Shown: positions 20,937 to 32,560, counted from the first letter of the stretch. The stretch: 64,000 nucleotides of DNA from Prorocentrum cordatum (GCA_963575745.1 CAUYUJ010020727.1:587501-651500), one strand, 5' to 3'. A program made the numbers and translations. Notes: a model not told the origin generated them from the sequence alone.

Positions 20937-22316
20937 GTGCAAGTCATTCACTTGCCGAACTTGAAGTTGTCAACTCCACTGCTCGCGCAATCATCCCACG
21001 CACCCACCCGCAACTTGGTTTGCAAAGCCCATGCACGTAACGCCGACGACGATGACAACGACGGCGACGATGACGACGCCGACGACGACGACAACGACGG
21101 CACCGACGACAACGACGACGTCATCGACGCCGACGACGACGACGACGGCGGCGACGACGACGACGACGACGCCGACGTCGACGACGACGACGACGACGAC
21201 GCCGACGCCGACGACGACGACGAAAACGACGACGACGTCGCCAACGGAGACGACGACGAGGGAGGAGGGAGGACGACGACGGCGACAACGATGACAACGG
21301 CGACAACGACGATGGAGGACGACGACGGCGACGACGCGAACGACGAAGAAGGAGGAAGGACGGCGACGCCGACGACGACTACGACGAGGGAGAAGGGAAG
21401 ACGACGACGACGACGGCGACGAAATAGGAGGGACGACGACGCGACGCCGACGACGGACAACGACGACGACGAGGGAGGAGGAGGAAGGACGACCACGGCG
21501 ACAACGACGACGCAAACGACCACGACGCCAAAGAGGACGACGACGACGAACACGAGGAAAGACAGAGGACGACGTAGGCGACGACGACGACGACGCGGGA
21601 GGAAGGAGGACGGCGACGACGACGACGACGACGCAAGAGCGCGCGCACGCTTTTGTTGAAAGTTCGTGTTGCGAAACCTTGTGTTTTTGTAGGTTTTTTG
21701 AACACACGATGTTGAATTCCTTTCGAAACCGATGGGTTTTGAAGGATTTCGGCACACGCGCGCGACGACGCGCTCGTCTGCACTTCGCCCCGTTTTTTGC
21801 AGAGGATTCTCGCGACGGCACACGCGCAAGGGCGGTCGACAGATTCCGACATGCGCGCGCGCGAAGCCCGTGTGGTAGCATTTTTTGAAAATCTTGAAAT
21901 ACCCATGGTTTTTTTTAAAGATTTCGCAAGAGCTCGCGCGTAAGTGTTTTAAGCAAATCAGTGTTGCGACACCCTGTGTTGTTGTATGTATTATGGAATC
22001 TCGATTGCGAAATCCTTCCTACACCGAAGGTTTTTGAAGGATTTCGGCATGCGCGCGCGACGACGCGCGCGTGTGCACTTTGTCATTTTGTTAGTGGATT
22101 CGTGAACAAGTGTTATGTTAGAACAACAGATGTCCCCGCGTATCGTTTTCTAGAAAAGAGAACCTCATGGGGTCCGATGCCCGCTCCCCGGGGATAGTGT
22201 CAGAAAATGTGTCGGATGGACATGTGGACAGACTCATAAATGATTTACATACCCGAAAGGGGGGCGGCGAACGCCGGGGGGGGGTAGAGTCTATTCTCTT
22301 TGTAGAAAGGAGAATT
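20937..22316 (+). repeat. composite satellite unit 2 (about 1.38 kb)
   Basis: Same order as unit 1. Its 5' module includes CACTTGCCGAACTTGAAG, and its GAC array (21037-21640) is diverged in length. Sub-repeats A and B start near 21648 and 21945. The 3' module ends TAGAAAGGAGAAT. Unit 3 follows without spacer. Confidence 0.85.
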
Positions 22317-23900
22317 AATTTCTGTTCGCAGCGAGTTGTCCATTCCACTGCCCGCGCAAACATCCCACCCACCCACCCGCAACTTGGCTTGCAAAATCTC
22401 TTAAGCCCGTGACGGTGGGTACCACATGGCACTTGGCAACGACAGCGACGCCGACGACGACAGCGACAACGAGGACGACGACGCCGCCGACAACGACTAC
22501 GACGACACCGACGACGTCTCCAACGACTTCGACGACGCCGAAGACGACGACGACGACGACGACGACGGCGGCGACAACGACGACGCCGACGCCGACGCCG
22601 ACGACGACGACGACGAAGACGATGACAACGACGACGATGACGACGCCGACAACGACGACAACGACGACACCGACGACGACGACGACGTCAACGACGCCGA
22701 CGACGACGACGACGACGGCGGCGACGACGACGACGCCGACGTCCACGACGACGAAGACGACGACGACGACGCCGACGCCAACGACGACGACGAAGACGAC
22801 GACGACGACGACGTCGCCAACGAAGACGACGATGAGGGAGGAGGGAGGACGACGACGGCGACAACGACGACAACGACGAGGGCGGAGGGAGGACGGCGAC
22901 GACGCCAACGACGAAGAAGGAAGAAGGACGGCGACGCCGACGACGACAACGACGCGGGAGGAGGGAAGGAGACGACCACGACAACGACGACGACGACGAC
23001 GGCGACGAAATAGGAGGGACGACGACGAGACGCCGACGATGGACGACGACGACGACGAGGGAGGTGGAGGAAGGACGACCACGGCGACAACGACGACGCA
23101 AACGACCACGACGCCAAAGAGGACGACGACGACGAACACGAGGAAAGACAGAGGACGACGTAGGCGACGACAACGACGACGCGGGAGGAGGGAGGACGGC
23201 GACGACGACGACGACGCAAGAGCGCGCGCGCACGCTTTTGTTGAAAATCCGTGTTGCGAAACCTTGTGTTTTTATAGGTTTGTTGAACACACGATGTTGA
23301 ATTTCTTCCGAAACCGATCGGTTTTGAAGGATTCCGGCAGACGCGCGCGACGACGCGCGCGTCTGCACTTCGTGTCAGTTTTTGCACCGGATTCTCGCGA
23401 CGGCACACGCGCAAGGGCGTTCGACAGATTTCGACATGCGCGCGCGCGAAGCCCGTTTGGTAGCACGTTTTGAGAATATGAAAAACCCATGATTTTCTTA
23501 AGATTTCGCAAGAGCTCGACCGTAAGTTTTTTTAGCAAATCAGTGTTGCGAGAACCTGTGTGTTTGTATGTTTTGTTGCAAACTCGATTGCGAAATCCTT
23601 CCGACACCGAAGGTTTTTGAAGGATTTCGGCATGCGCGCGCAAAGACGCGCACGCGTGCACTTCGTCCCGTTATTTGCAAAGGATTCGTGAACAAGTCGT
23701 ATGTTAGAACAAAAAACTGTCCCCGCGTATTTTTTTCACAAGTGAACCTCAGGGGGAGCCATACTGGCCCCCTTGGGATAGTGTAAATTCATATTGAGGA
23801 TGGACATGTGGTCAGAATCGTGTATGATTTACATACCCGAAAGGAGAACGGATAACGCCCTGGGGGGGGGGAGAGTCTATTCTCCTTTTTGAAAGGAGAA
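22317..23900 (+). repeat. composite satellite unit 3 (about 1.58 kb)
   Basis: Closest to unit 1: the ATG-started Asp-rich frame at 22426 begins with the same MALGNDSDADDDSDN. GAC array 22440-23220; sub-repeats near 23232 and 23530. In sub-repeat B, CGAAATCCTTC (23591-23601) and GAAGGATTTCG (23619-23629) form an 11-bp hairpin. The 3' hairpin TTCTCCTTT/AAAGGAGAA is perfect here (about 23880-23900). Confidence 0.85.
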
Positions 23901-23906
23901 GTGTTG

Positions 23907-25092
23907 ACGCTTCGCGTATCCCCACCAGCCCATCCAGACATGATGCCCAGGGGAGTGGAGGTGATCAGGGAAATCGGGGAGCATGCAGAATAACAAAGGG
24001 CGGGGGAAGCTGTCACGTACCCCAAGAAGGGGAGGATGGAGAAGGAATCCTCGTCAGAGGAGGAGGGGGAGGAAGAGGAGGAAGAGGAGGAAGAGGAGCA
24101 TGAGGAGGAGGATGTGGAGTAGGGAGAGGACGAGGAGGACGATAATGAGGAGAAGGAGCAGAGGGAGGAGAAGGAGGAAAAGGAGGAGAAGGAGGAGGAG
24201 GAAGAGGGGGATGATAAATTGAAGAGGACGGCGAACCGAAGAGCCAGAAGCGTCTTAAATGCATGTCGGAGATCCTCTTGAGGTTTCTTGGGGGTCTCTT
24301 GGGGGCCTGTACTACCTCAGGCGGAGTTAAGAAGGCGTGCGGTGCTGGAAGCTATCAGCAGATGCAGCTTGTGCTTCGCTTGAATCTGGACCCCTCGAGC
24401 TGGAAAAGGGAAACAAATGCCTCTTGGGCGCCTCTTGGGGCCGTCTGGGCGCCTCTTGGGGCGTTCTTGGGGCGCTCTTGGGGGCTGTAGGGGCGCTCTT
24501 GGGGCCATCTTGGAGGAGATCGATCAACGAAGGGGGGGGTCCTAATTAGCCTCCCCCCTCAGGAGCTCCAAACATCGCCTCTTGGGGCGCTCTTGGGGCG
24601 CTCTTGGAGCGCTCTTGGGCACTCTTGTGGCCGTCTTGGGGCTCTCTTGGGCCTCTTGTGGGGCCCTCTTGGGCCATCTTGGAGCCATCTTGAGGCCTTG
24701 GATGGCCATCGGAAGCGAAACGGGGAGAAAGCAACCAACATTGATTTTCTCAAGGTTTTGGGACGATTTTGGCCTCTTCGGGGCCTCCTTGGGGAGCTCT
24801 TTGGCCACAAGGAGCCGTCTTGGGGCCGTCTTTGGGCCTCTTGGAACCATCTTAGGAGCCATCTCGAGCGATCTTGCGCTATCTTGACCCATCTTGGAGC
24901 TCATCTTGGGCTCTCTGACGCGCTCTTGAAGCCATCTTGGGGCCAAAAGAGCCGTCCGACCGCTCGCGGAACCCTCCGTCCAGGTCCAGAGGAGGGGGTA
25001 GGGGGAGGGGTAAACCCCTCCCCAAGGGGGAAGAGGGAGGGGTGGAAGAGGATCTGTTCTAGACCACCTACGCCCAGAGGGCTGGTGGGATT
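23907..25092. mobile_element. inverted-repeat-bounded element, copy B, with 12-bp satellite inside
   Basis: Same left edge (GACGCTTCGCGT plus ATCCCCACCAGCCC at 23919-23932) and right edge (GGGCTGGTGGGATT at 25079-25092) as copy A. The interior adds a GAG tract (24020-24220) and a much longer CTCTTGGGGCGCT 12-mer array (24270-24970). It lies exactly between composite unit 3 and the diverged unit at 25.1 kb. Confidence 0.55.
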
Positions 25093-26470
25093 CACCAGCG
25101 CTCAACTTGAAGGTGCCCACCCCGTTGCTCGCGCAAACATCCCACCCACCCACCCACAACTTGGTTTTCTATCCCCATGCGGAAGCGATTGCGATGAGTG
25201 CTGGGTGTTGGCTGGTGCATCTCTGCGGCCGCGCCAGCCCGCGCATGCTCGCGCGCGCAGCGGCCAGTTAGTTTGGCGCGACCGGCGAGAACGCGGTGGC
25301 GCTGACCGCTCGGCACATCCCAGCGAGCGTTTCCGTGCGAGTCGGCGGCTTGGACGGGCGCGGTATCATGGCAACGTCGACAGCGGTAGACACGATGATG
25401 ATAGTAGCGATGCTGGTGGCGATGCTTACAGCGACGACGGGGCACCCAGCGACGGCGCCGATGCTGATCACGCCGACGATGATGACGGCGTCTTCGCGTC
25501 GGTCATGAATGTTTTGCAGGGGGTTCGAAATGCGCGCGCGGCAGACGCGCGAGAGTAGCGCGCATGGTATGATTTGACACGGATCGTGCCACCCCAGCAC
25601 GCGCGTAAGGGCGTTCGAACGATCTCGACATGCGCGCGCGAAACCCGTTTGTTAGCATTTTATGAACATGTTGAAAACTTATTGGTTTCCTGAGAATTTG
25701 CAAGAGCGCGCGCTTTTGTTGAAAATCCGCGTTGCGAAACCCTTTCCGAAACCGACGGTTGTCGAAGGATTTCGGCACGCGCGCGCGACGACGCGCGCGG
25801 GCACACCTCGTCCCATGTTTTGCTGGGGATTATCGCGGCGGCACGCGCGCAGGGGCGCCCGCCCGATTTCGACGCGCGCGCGCGAAACCCGTTCGGCAGA
25901 ATTGTCTAACAATGTTGAGTAACCTGTGGTTCCGTCGACGGATTCGCAAGAGCGCACGCGCGCGTTGTTGTTGCGTTAAAAACAACATAGTTGTTATTCG
26001 TATTATTGATATCGTCATTATTAGTATTGTTATTATTATTAATAATAATATTATTTTTATCATTATTTTCATTATTATTAGTATTGTATACATGAAGACC
26101 CGTGTTCCGAAACATTTTAAATCGCATGTTCCTGTGGCGCTCGATTTTGAAATCCTTCCGAAACCGAAGGTTTTTGAAGGATTTCGGCATGCGCGCGCGA
26201 CGACGCGCGCGTGCGCACTTCTTCCCATTTTTTGCAAGGGGAAAGTGTGAGATTTGATAAACGAGTGCGCGCGCGTAGTTTTTGTTGCTGAAAATGGCGG
26301 GGGGGGGGGGGGGGGGTCGATGCCGGCTAGCATGGTGTGGTATGAGTTCATACAAAATGAACGATGGGTCACGATCATATATGAATGTCCAATCGAAGCG
26401 CGTAACGGGTAACCCTGGGGGGGGGGGGGGGGGATGGGGGTAAAATCAGTTTTCTTAGCGAGAGGAGAAC
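25093..26470 (+). repeat. diverged composite satellite unit
   Basis: The 5' module (TTGCTCGCGCAAACATCCC and CACCCACCCACAACTTGG) is intact at 25125-25165. The GAC array is reduced to scattered GACGATGATG words at 25390-25500. Three sub-repeat pieces with GGATTTCGGCACGCGCGCGC-type hairpins lie at 25510-26260. G-runs of 16-17 at about 26296 and 26414 and GAGAGGAGAAC form a degenerate 3' module. An AT-rich ATTATTATT patch fills 25980-26090. Confidence 0.7.
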
Positions 26471-26535
26471 CCATGTTGTGCAATCTATATGTGGCAAGGT
26501 CTGTTGTGCAACCTACGTGGTGCAATATCGGAGGC
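26471..26535. repeat. GTGGTGCAATCTATGT-type repeat
   Basis: TTGTGCAATCTATATGTGG and TACGTGGTGCAATATC follow the degenerate 3' module, in the same order as at 20.90 and 54.0 kb. Confidence 0.7.
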
Positions 26536-26636
26536 GAGGGGGTCATATCGCAGTGGACGAGAGCCCCCCACCGGGAACTCGGATTCGATTTCACGTTCGC
26601 ATCGTGCGTGCGGGCGAAGCGAAGATGCGTGAGAAG

Positions 26637-26750
26637 CGCCCCGTAGGTGTTGCAGGGGTGCCCCGCCGGTGGTGCGGGGGTGCCCCGTCGGCGGCGCGGG
26701 GGCGCCCCGTCGGCGGCGGCGGGGGGGGGCCCGTCGGTGGCGCGATGCTT
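26637..26750. repeat. 22-bp GC-rich tandem repeat
   Basis: GGGGTGCCCCGTCGGCGGCG-type units start near 26659, 26681 and 26703, with a fourth diverged copy. Confidence 0.8.
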
Positions 26751-27710
26751 GGATCGATAGTGAGACCTGTAGTAATATCTATAGTGATATCCGATGCGAG
26801 ATCGATAGTGCGATCTGTTGTGAGATGGGATTTGTTGCGCGGGATCAGTCATGATATCTGTTGTGAGTGAAACCTTCTGTGCGATCGACAGTGATATACC
26901 AGATCGATTGTGACATATTTTTTGGTATTGATAATGAGGCCGATAACAAAATCGACGGTGATTTCGATTTCGCATTCGATCGTGAGATCGATCGTGCAAA
27001 TTGCTATGAGAGCGATAGTGACTCCGAAAGTAAGACTGATAATGAGTTCGAGCGACAGGTCGATGGTGATATCGATGGGGGGAGGTCGATCGTGAGGTTT
27101 GCTGTGAGATCGATCGTGCTATCGCTTGTGATATCGATCGTGAGTTGGAATGGTGAACCGACATCGGCATCGCTTGTAAGATGGGTAAGATCTGTTGTGG
27201 GGGCGAAAGATATCTTGTGAGATCTCTTGTGAGATCGATCGTACGGTCCGTTGTGAATTCGATAGTGTGATTTGTTGTGAGATCGATTGTGAGATCGCTC
27301 GTGATATATATAGTGGTATACACATATATATATATAGTGGGATCGACAGCGGGACCGATACTGACAACCATTGTGCGATCGATTGTGAGATCGATTATGA
27401 GACCGGTAGCAATGTCGATGGTGAGATAGATAGTGCAATAGAAGTGGAAGCTCTTGTGAGATCGATCGTGAGTCCGAATGTGAGATCGATTGGGATTTCG
27501 ATCGTCAGATCTGTGGTGAAATCTATATTGGGAGATCTATCGTGGCATCTGTTGCGGGATCGATCGTGAGAGTGTTTGTGAGATCGATCGTGAGCTGGAG
27601 CTTTCGAATCGACATTGAGATCGCTTGTGAGATCGATAGTGATATGTGCTGTGGGATGACTTTAGAAGATCGGTTGTGATATAAATAGTGATGCGAGATC
27701 GATTGAATGA
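26750..27710. repeat. GATC-rich degenerate short satellite
   Basis: About 950 bases built of diverged 14-20-base units near TGTGAGATCGATCGTG. The word GATCGAT and its part GATC recur throughout. Frames on both strands are open by chance of periodicity. Confidence 0.85.
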
Positions 27711-27779
27711 AACGTTGGTCCCCCCCGCCCCCTCTGGAACCTCCATATCACATGTGTGTGAACACCGCTCAGTTCCCCT

Positions 27780-27965
27780 CTGTTTCAATTTATCCCACTA
27801 TCCTCTCGGCTCAGGTATTGGACATTTTGGCCGTTCTTGTTCCGACTGGCGCATGGACAAATGAGTCTCATGTGTCATCCCTATCGTCCTCTACCTACGG
27901 ACCCCGCGGTAGGTTCGATTCATTGGTCGTTGACTTCCGTTCGCAGGTTATCTGCTTATTCCGTT
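27780..27965. repeat. dispersed repeat, copy 1 (second copy at 38.96 kb)
   Basis: CAGGTATTGGACATTTTG, CTACCTACGGACCC and TGGTCGTTGACTTCCGTTC are shared with 38990-39125 in the same order and spacing. Each copy carries a short ACCTAC/GTAGGT hairpin. It could be a terminal or untranslated part of a retroelement; it precedes a gag-like ORF here. Confidence 0.7.
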
Positions 27966-28479
27966 ACGATATTCGTTGCGACACCGCTTTTGAGCCTCGC
28001 GCATGGCGCTGGACCCCCGCGGGGACCACTGCCTCTTTGCGCGGTGGCTCTTTGACGGTGCGTGGGCGTCGCGACGACACCGAGAGGGCTGCGGGGCACG
28101 GAGTGGCACCGCGCCCCCCCTTACCAGGAGAAGGCAGTGCCGATGCGCGCCTCGAAGCAGCGTTTCGGCGTGCGCAGCGGGCAGGCAGGCCTGGAGCCAT
28201 GCCAGTCTTCCGTGCCGGCGCTATCGTGCGCCCCAGGGTTTGGGCCCAGTTTCCGGTCCACTGTTCAGTCACTTGAAGCCAACATTCGTTCAGAACTTTC
28301 GCCGGCGGCAACGCCCGCGCCGTCGAACACCCGCGCCTTCTCCCCCAATCTTGGCAGGTGGGAACACCCGCGGTGGCGCGAACGAAACGTCTCCTCCGAA
28401 CGCTTCCGCGCGACACCGCCGCTGGGGCGCCAGGGGTCCTTCGAGCCCCGCTTCGATTCCCGCGTCTGAACACGCGCGA

Positions 28480-29225
28480 ACCATCGAGGATCGTAGTGGA
28501 GGAGGGGCCTCACAGCGAAGAGTCCCCGATCGGTATCATCTCCAGTCGCAGCGCAGGGGCGCCAACCGCAGCCCCTCGCAGAGGCGCTCGCGGCAGAATT
28601 CCCCGCGGCGCGACTTGCCGCCACGCGCATCGCCCTCCGCCAATGAATTGGCAGGGCTCAGAGACCAGGTTGAGATTTACACGGCCCAACGGTTGTCTGG
28701 TCTTGCTGCCACAATCGCCGATCACGCGACACATATAGCAAACTTGAGGCAAAAGATCCAGCGTGCTCTTGCCCTGGTCGTCGCTCGGATTGCCGAGGAT
28801 CGATCGTCCGCCAACGATGTCCAATATCAAGTTGACCGCGTGGGGTCACACCGAGGTGCCGACCCCGCCGCAATTCGGATGCTCCGCGACTACCTCCTCG
28901 CCATGGGGGCGCAGCTCGCGAGCGCCAGGGGCGCGGGCATTGCCGCCGTCAGGGCCTTGCACGACGAGATCCTGACATCACGGCAGGTTCCTGCCACTGA
29001 GGTACAAGGGACTACGGGTCAACAGCTCCGTGATGACCTCGCTGCGCTTAGTGATCACGTTGATGTGGCCGCTGCCAATCACCACTTCGAGAATACCACG
29101 TACATGTCCGAGATGCACGACAAGCTGTGCACTGCCGAGATGGCTATTGCTCAGCGTCTTGGTGCATCAGAGGGACGCGTGCCAGCGCATGAGAAACGAG
29201 TCTCTGCGGTCGAGCAGCAGTGCCC
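28480..29225 (+). pseudogene. gag-like coiled-coil ORF fragment
   Basis: Phase 1 frame, open from 28003, with a basic Pro/Arg/Ser-rich start and then about 200 residues of helical heptad-like sequence (RDQVEIYTAQRLSGLAATIA, RDYLLAMGAQLASARGAGIA, MHDKLCTAEMAIAQRLGASE). Long coiled coils of this style stand at the N terminus of copia-type gag proteins in dinoflagellates, and a similar one begins at 29956 before a recognisable gag core. No core follows here: the frame runs into a truncated LINE at about 29.26 kb, so the ORF seems cut by that insertion. Assignment to gag is inference from style and context. Confidence 0.4.
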
Positions 29226-29254
29226 GATGTGCAGGTTGCGCTGGCTGAGTGGCA

Positions 29255-30001
29255 TATTGCACGGACCCAGACTGCGCGGCTGGGCACCGCGACTTCGGTT
29301 TACGATTTCGCCCCGCTCGCCGCCGAGATGGCCATGGTGGGCGACATGAAGATTGAGATCGTACCGTGCAGCGGGAAGGTCAAATATCTGGGCCGGCAGG
29401 TGAGCTTCGATCGCCCCCACGATGTGGAGATTGACCACAGGATCCACATGGCATGGGCACGCTTTATGCAACAATGTGATGAACTGACAGACCGCAGATA
29501 TCCATTATACTCGCGCCTTCGGCTTTTTGACAGCACCGTGTCAACGACGTTGCTTTATGGGGCACAACGTGGGCACTGACCAAGGAGCTAGAGGACAAAC
29601 TCCAGAGAACGCAACGAGACACGCTCCGCATGATTGTGCGCTGCAGCAGGAGAGTTCTTGAGCCAGACCCACCAGGACCCAGTTCTTCTTCTTCGTCTTC
29701 ACATTCATCATCTTCTGCTATGTCTACGACTGGCCAAAGTGTGGAGTTGGAGCATTGGCAAGATTGGGTTTGTAGGGCGACGAGAGATGTCGAACGCCAC
29801 ATGTCTGGACTGAAGCTACGAGATTGGGTCAGTGAACACCTCAAAGCAGCAGCTCTTTGGCTTGAGCGAGCGCGCTCGGACACCGGATTTGGGGCACGTT
29901 TTGCCTTCGACTGGAATCCTGACCGCCACGTTCGGCGACCGGGCCGGCCATTCAAGTGCCGGTTGGAGACGACCGAGAAATTCCTGATCTTCACGAACTG
30001 A
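29255..30001 (+). pseudogene. 3' fragment of a non-LTR (LINE) reverse transcriptase
   Basis: Phase 0 reads VKYLGRQVSFDRPHDVEID, AWARFMQQCDELTDRRYPLY and LRLFDSTVSTTLLYGAQ. After a 2-base shift at about 29568 the frame is phase 2: TWALTKELEDKLQRTQRDTL, MIVRCSRRVL, a Ser run, then WVCRATRDVERHMSGLKLRD and HVRRPGRPFK, ending TGA near 30001. YLGR, LLYG..TW.LTK and RTQR..LRMI are the usual C-terminal words of dinoflagellate LINE RT proteins. All catalytic RT motifs are missing, so this is a 5'-truncated copy, the normal outcome of incomplete target-primed reverse transcription. Confidence 0.8.
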
Positions 30002-31270
30002 AGGCGCCGAGGCGCCCCCGCGCCGCCCGTCTCGGGACGGCCTCTGGGCCGATGGTGCGCGTCTTGTCTTGTCTAAGGAAGGCAGCGGGCCGCGCGCAGT
30101 TGCGACTCGCCCAGATCCCCCGCGAAAGAGACGCTGAAGAGGCACGGGCCGAGGCGTCGCTCACCCGCTTGGATTTGCAGGGCGAAGCGCGCAACCAGCG
30201 ATTCCAGGACGTAGAGCATCGGCTGGGCCGGTGCCCCCAGCGAACTAATGACGCCAACGACGAGGTACGTGGTCTCCGACAGAGCTTCGAGAAGTTGCAA
30301 CACGATCTCACGATCACTGAAATCACGTTGACGGCTTGCGTCAGCGACGCCATGATCCACGCCCCTTCGCAGCCCCCAGAAACCGCCGCAGGCAGCGCCC
30401 CGAGCCTCGCCGATGGGAATATCCGCGCAGGACAACCGCGACGCGCGTCACCAGGAGCTGCCCCCGCAGCAGCCTCAACGTAGACACGTCGCGCATCTCC
30501 TGCGCGTGCACCATCGTCGACGCCACAATGCCGTCACATAATATTTCAGAGTACTTTCTCGGCGGCACTACCCCAATACAGGAATCATTTACTATTCGCA
30601 TTCCTCAACTGCCACGCATTACTCAGTTACAAAAGTGGCAACCAATGGCCAAGGGGAGCTCTGGCAGTGCGTCAGGACGTCCTGCTAAGGCATGCACATG
30701 TCTCTGCGTTGCTGAGCACCCGGTTGCTACATGTGAGGACACCACCGAGCTCCGCTGCCGCATGAAGGACCGCAGAGCTCAGGAACACAAAACCGGCCGC
30801 ATCCTGAAAGGCAGGCATATCGATTGGGTTATCTTACAATCCTATAAGATCACGGAAGTCGACGACTGCACGCACGACTCCGAACGTCTCCAGCTCATCC
30901 GCATGCGAGACGACGACATCACAAGGTTTGTCGTGGACTGGGGGTTTTATTTTTGGAATGCCTTGATCCACCAGACACGCGGATACTCGAGTCTCTGTTC
31001 CGAGCTCAGATCCGCAGACACCCATGGGCGAAGCAAGACGTGCACGACGACAATAAGATGAAGATGGGCGATTTCAACCGCACGTACGATCGGCTACGAA
31101 CACGTGTTTTGGCCAACGACGAGATGCACCGACTCGAACGTAACCGGCGCAACCTCGACAAGACGACTCGCCACGAACGGGCCGAGTGCGCAGCGTGCAA
31201 TGCAGGGCGGCGCGCGGTGCAAATTGCCGCGCGCTCGCTCCGGCAACTGTTCCACGCCGCGACCTCCTAG
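29956..31270 (+). pseudogene. gag: copia-type gag, coiled coil plus core
   Basis: Phase 1 (29956-30483) gives a coiled coil (EARNQRFQDVEHRLGRCPQR, EVRGLRQSFEKLQHDLTITE). Phase 0 from about 30500 gives RILKGRHIDWVILQSYKITE, SERLQLIRMRDDDITRFVVD and WGFYFWNALI. Phase 2 from 30953 gives PPDTRILESLFRAQIRRHP, FNRTYDRLRTRVLANDEMHR and ERNRRNLDKTTRHERAECAA. This order (coil, lead-in, a Leu-rich gag core, basic end) matches Ty1/copia gag proteins of dinoflagellates as I know them. It would form the particle coat. Two frame changes make it non-functional as it stands. No CCCH or CCHC finger could be read at the end. Confidence 0.65.
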
Positions 31271-31790
31271 ACGCGCATCACAGGCCAGCAAGGATGCCCG
31301 CGAGAAAGACCCTCCACGTGACGATGCACACAACGGCCGCCCAAAGACGGAGGTGCCAAGAACCTCTGGTTCTCCCGCGCATAACTCGGTACCTGCCCGC
31401 GACCAGACCAGTGCAGATGGCCTCGCGCTGCAGAATGCAGCTCCTCTGCTGGCCCAGGCAAACGCTGCGAGCTGGGCAACAGCTGCCGCTGCGCCCGCGC
31501 TGCGTCTGACCCCGAGACCCTCGAAGCGAGCCCCTGCCGCGCCTGCTGCCACGGCGGCCGCGACAGGACGCCCTTCGCGCGGCGGGCGCCAGGGCTCGCG
31601 GAGTCCGAGGGGCCGCAGGCGGTCGCCGCCACGACCCCGCTCTCCTTTGCGGGGCGGCAGCCGCGGACGCGGTCGGGGGCGTTCAGCCAGCAGCAACAGC
31701 AGCGGGCGGCCACCCTCGACGCGCTGCAGGCGCCGCTCACCTGCAGCGACGCAACGTGGCCAACGACGAGACCGAACGCGCGCGATTCGT
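31271..31790 (+). pseudogene. Arg/Ser/Pro-rich gag spacer
   Basis: Phase 0 of the 31104-33392 frame: SRGGRQGSRSPRGRRRSPPR, GGSRGRGRGRSASSNSSGRP. It is a basic RS-like linker between the gag core and the protease-like part; the strong Arg bias suits nucleic-acid binding. No independent gene is inferred. Confidence 0.45.
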
Positions 31791-32560
31791 GAAAAGACCT
31801 TGGTGGCCGCATTCACGCGCGCCGCCGCAGAACCGCGACACCACTTACGTGTCGACCTCGACAACATCGGCGGCATCGCCTACCCTATGCCCGAGCGGCA
31901 ACTGGCCACGTGGCGGCACGCCGACGCCAACGTGGGTGGCCCCGCTCTCGCGCCCGACCCGCTGCCGGACTGGCCATTGCAGGATATCTCCGAGGCTCTC
32001 CAAGCCTGCCAACTCGAGGCGCAGGAGTGGCGCTATGACTTTGCCACCCTAACCAAACTTACCACGGCGGCAGCCCTGCCGTCCGACGACGGCCCAGCGT
32101 CGGCGGCAACGCCCGCGACCGAGTCTACCGCGCCGACGCGGTCAACGGCAGCGTTGTCGCGGACACGGATTTTGGGGACAATGGCTCTGCGCGCCGCATC
32201 CAGGAACCTCGCACTGCGCGAAACCACCGACGTGCACACAGGACGCGAGCATCCATGGGAAACGGCCAACGGCGACAGGATCGTCATCGAGCACATCCAG
32301 CTGCAGCTCCCATGCATTGGGCCGTCCAGCTCCGCACTCGCGATGGACGACTGCCCTTCGGCGCTGTCAGCGGGGCAACTGGTGCAAGACGACGGCCTTC
32401 GACAATTGCGGGGCCCGCGATTGGGCTACTTCCTGCAGGGCCCACAGGGCCAATGGCAGCATGTGGCCGCGCGCAACCGCATCCCAGAGCTCAGCTTCAA
32501 CGGCCTCGAACGGATGCCACCGCCCAAGTTCGCCGCGTCGCAAGCGCCAGGGCGCCGACG
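31791..32560 (+). pseudogene. copia-type aspartic protease region
   Basis: Phase 0 reads LDNIGGIAYPMPERQLATWR, then RNLALRETTDVHTGREHPWE, TANGDRIVIEHIQLQLPCIG, SSSALAMDDCPSALSAGQLV and WQHVAARNRIPELSFNGLER. The run TANG..I..E...L.LP..G...AL...CP.ALS.GQLV is the flap and C-terminal half of gag-pol proteases in dinoflagellate copia elements. The active site is not in this frame: DNGSA (codons from 32177, phase 2) resembles D-[ST]-G-[AS] with Asn in place of Thr/Ser, so a frameshift lies just after it. The protease would process the polyprotein. No integrase or RT is seen downstream. Confidence 0.6.

Noticed and set aside
27900-27925. tRNA T-arm-like GGTAGGTTCGATTC in the dispersed repeat
   Set aside because: No anticodon arm or acceptor stem at the right distance; the second copy has different bases.
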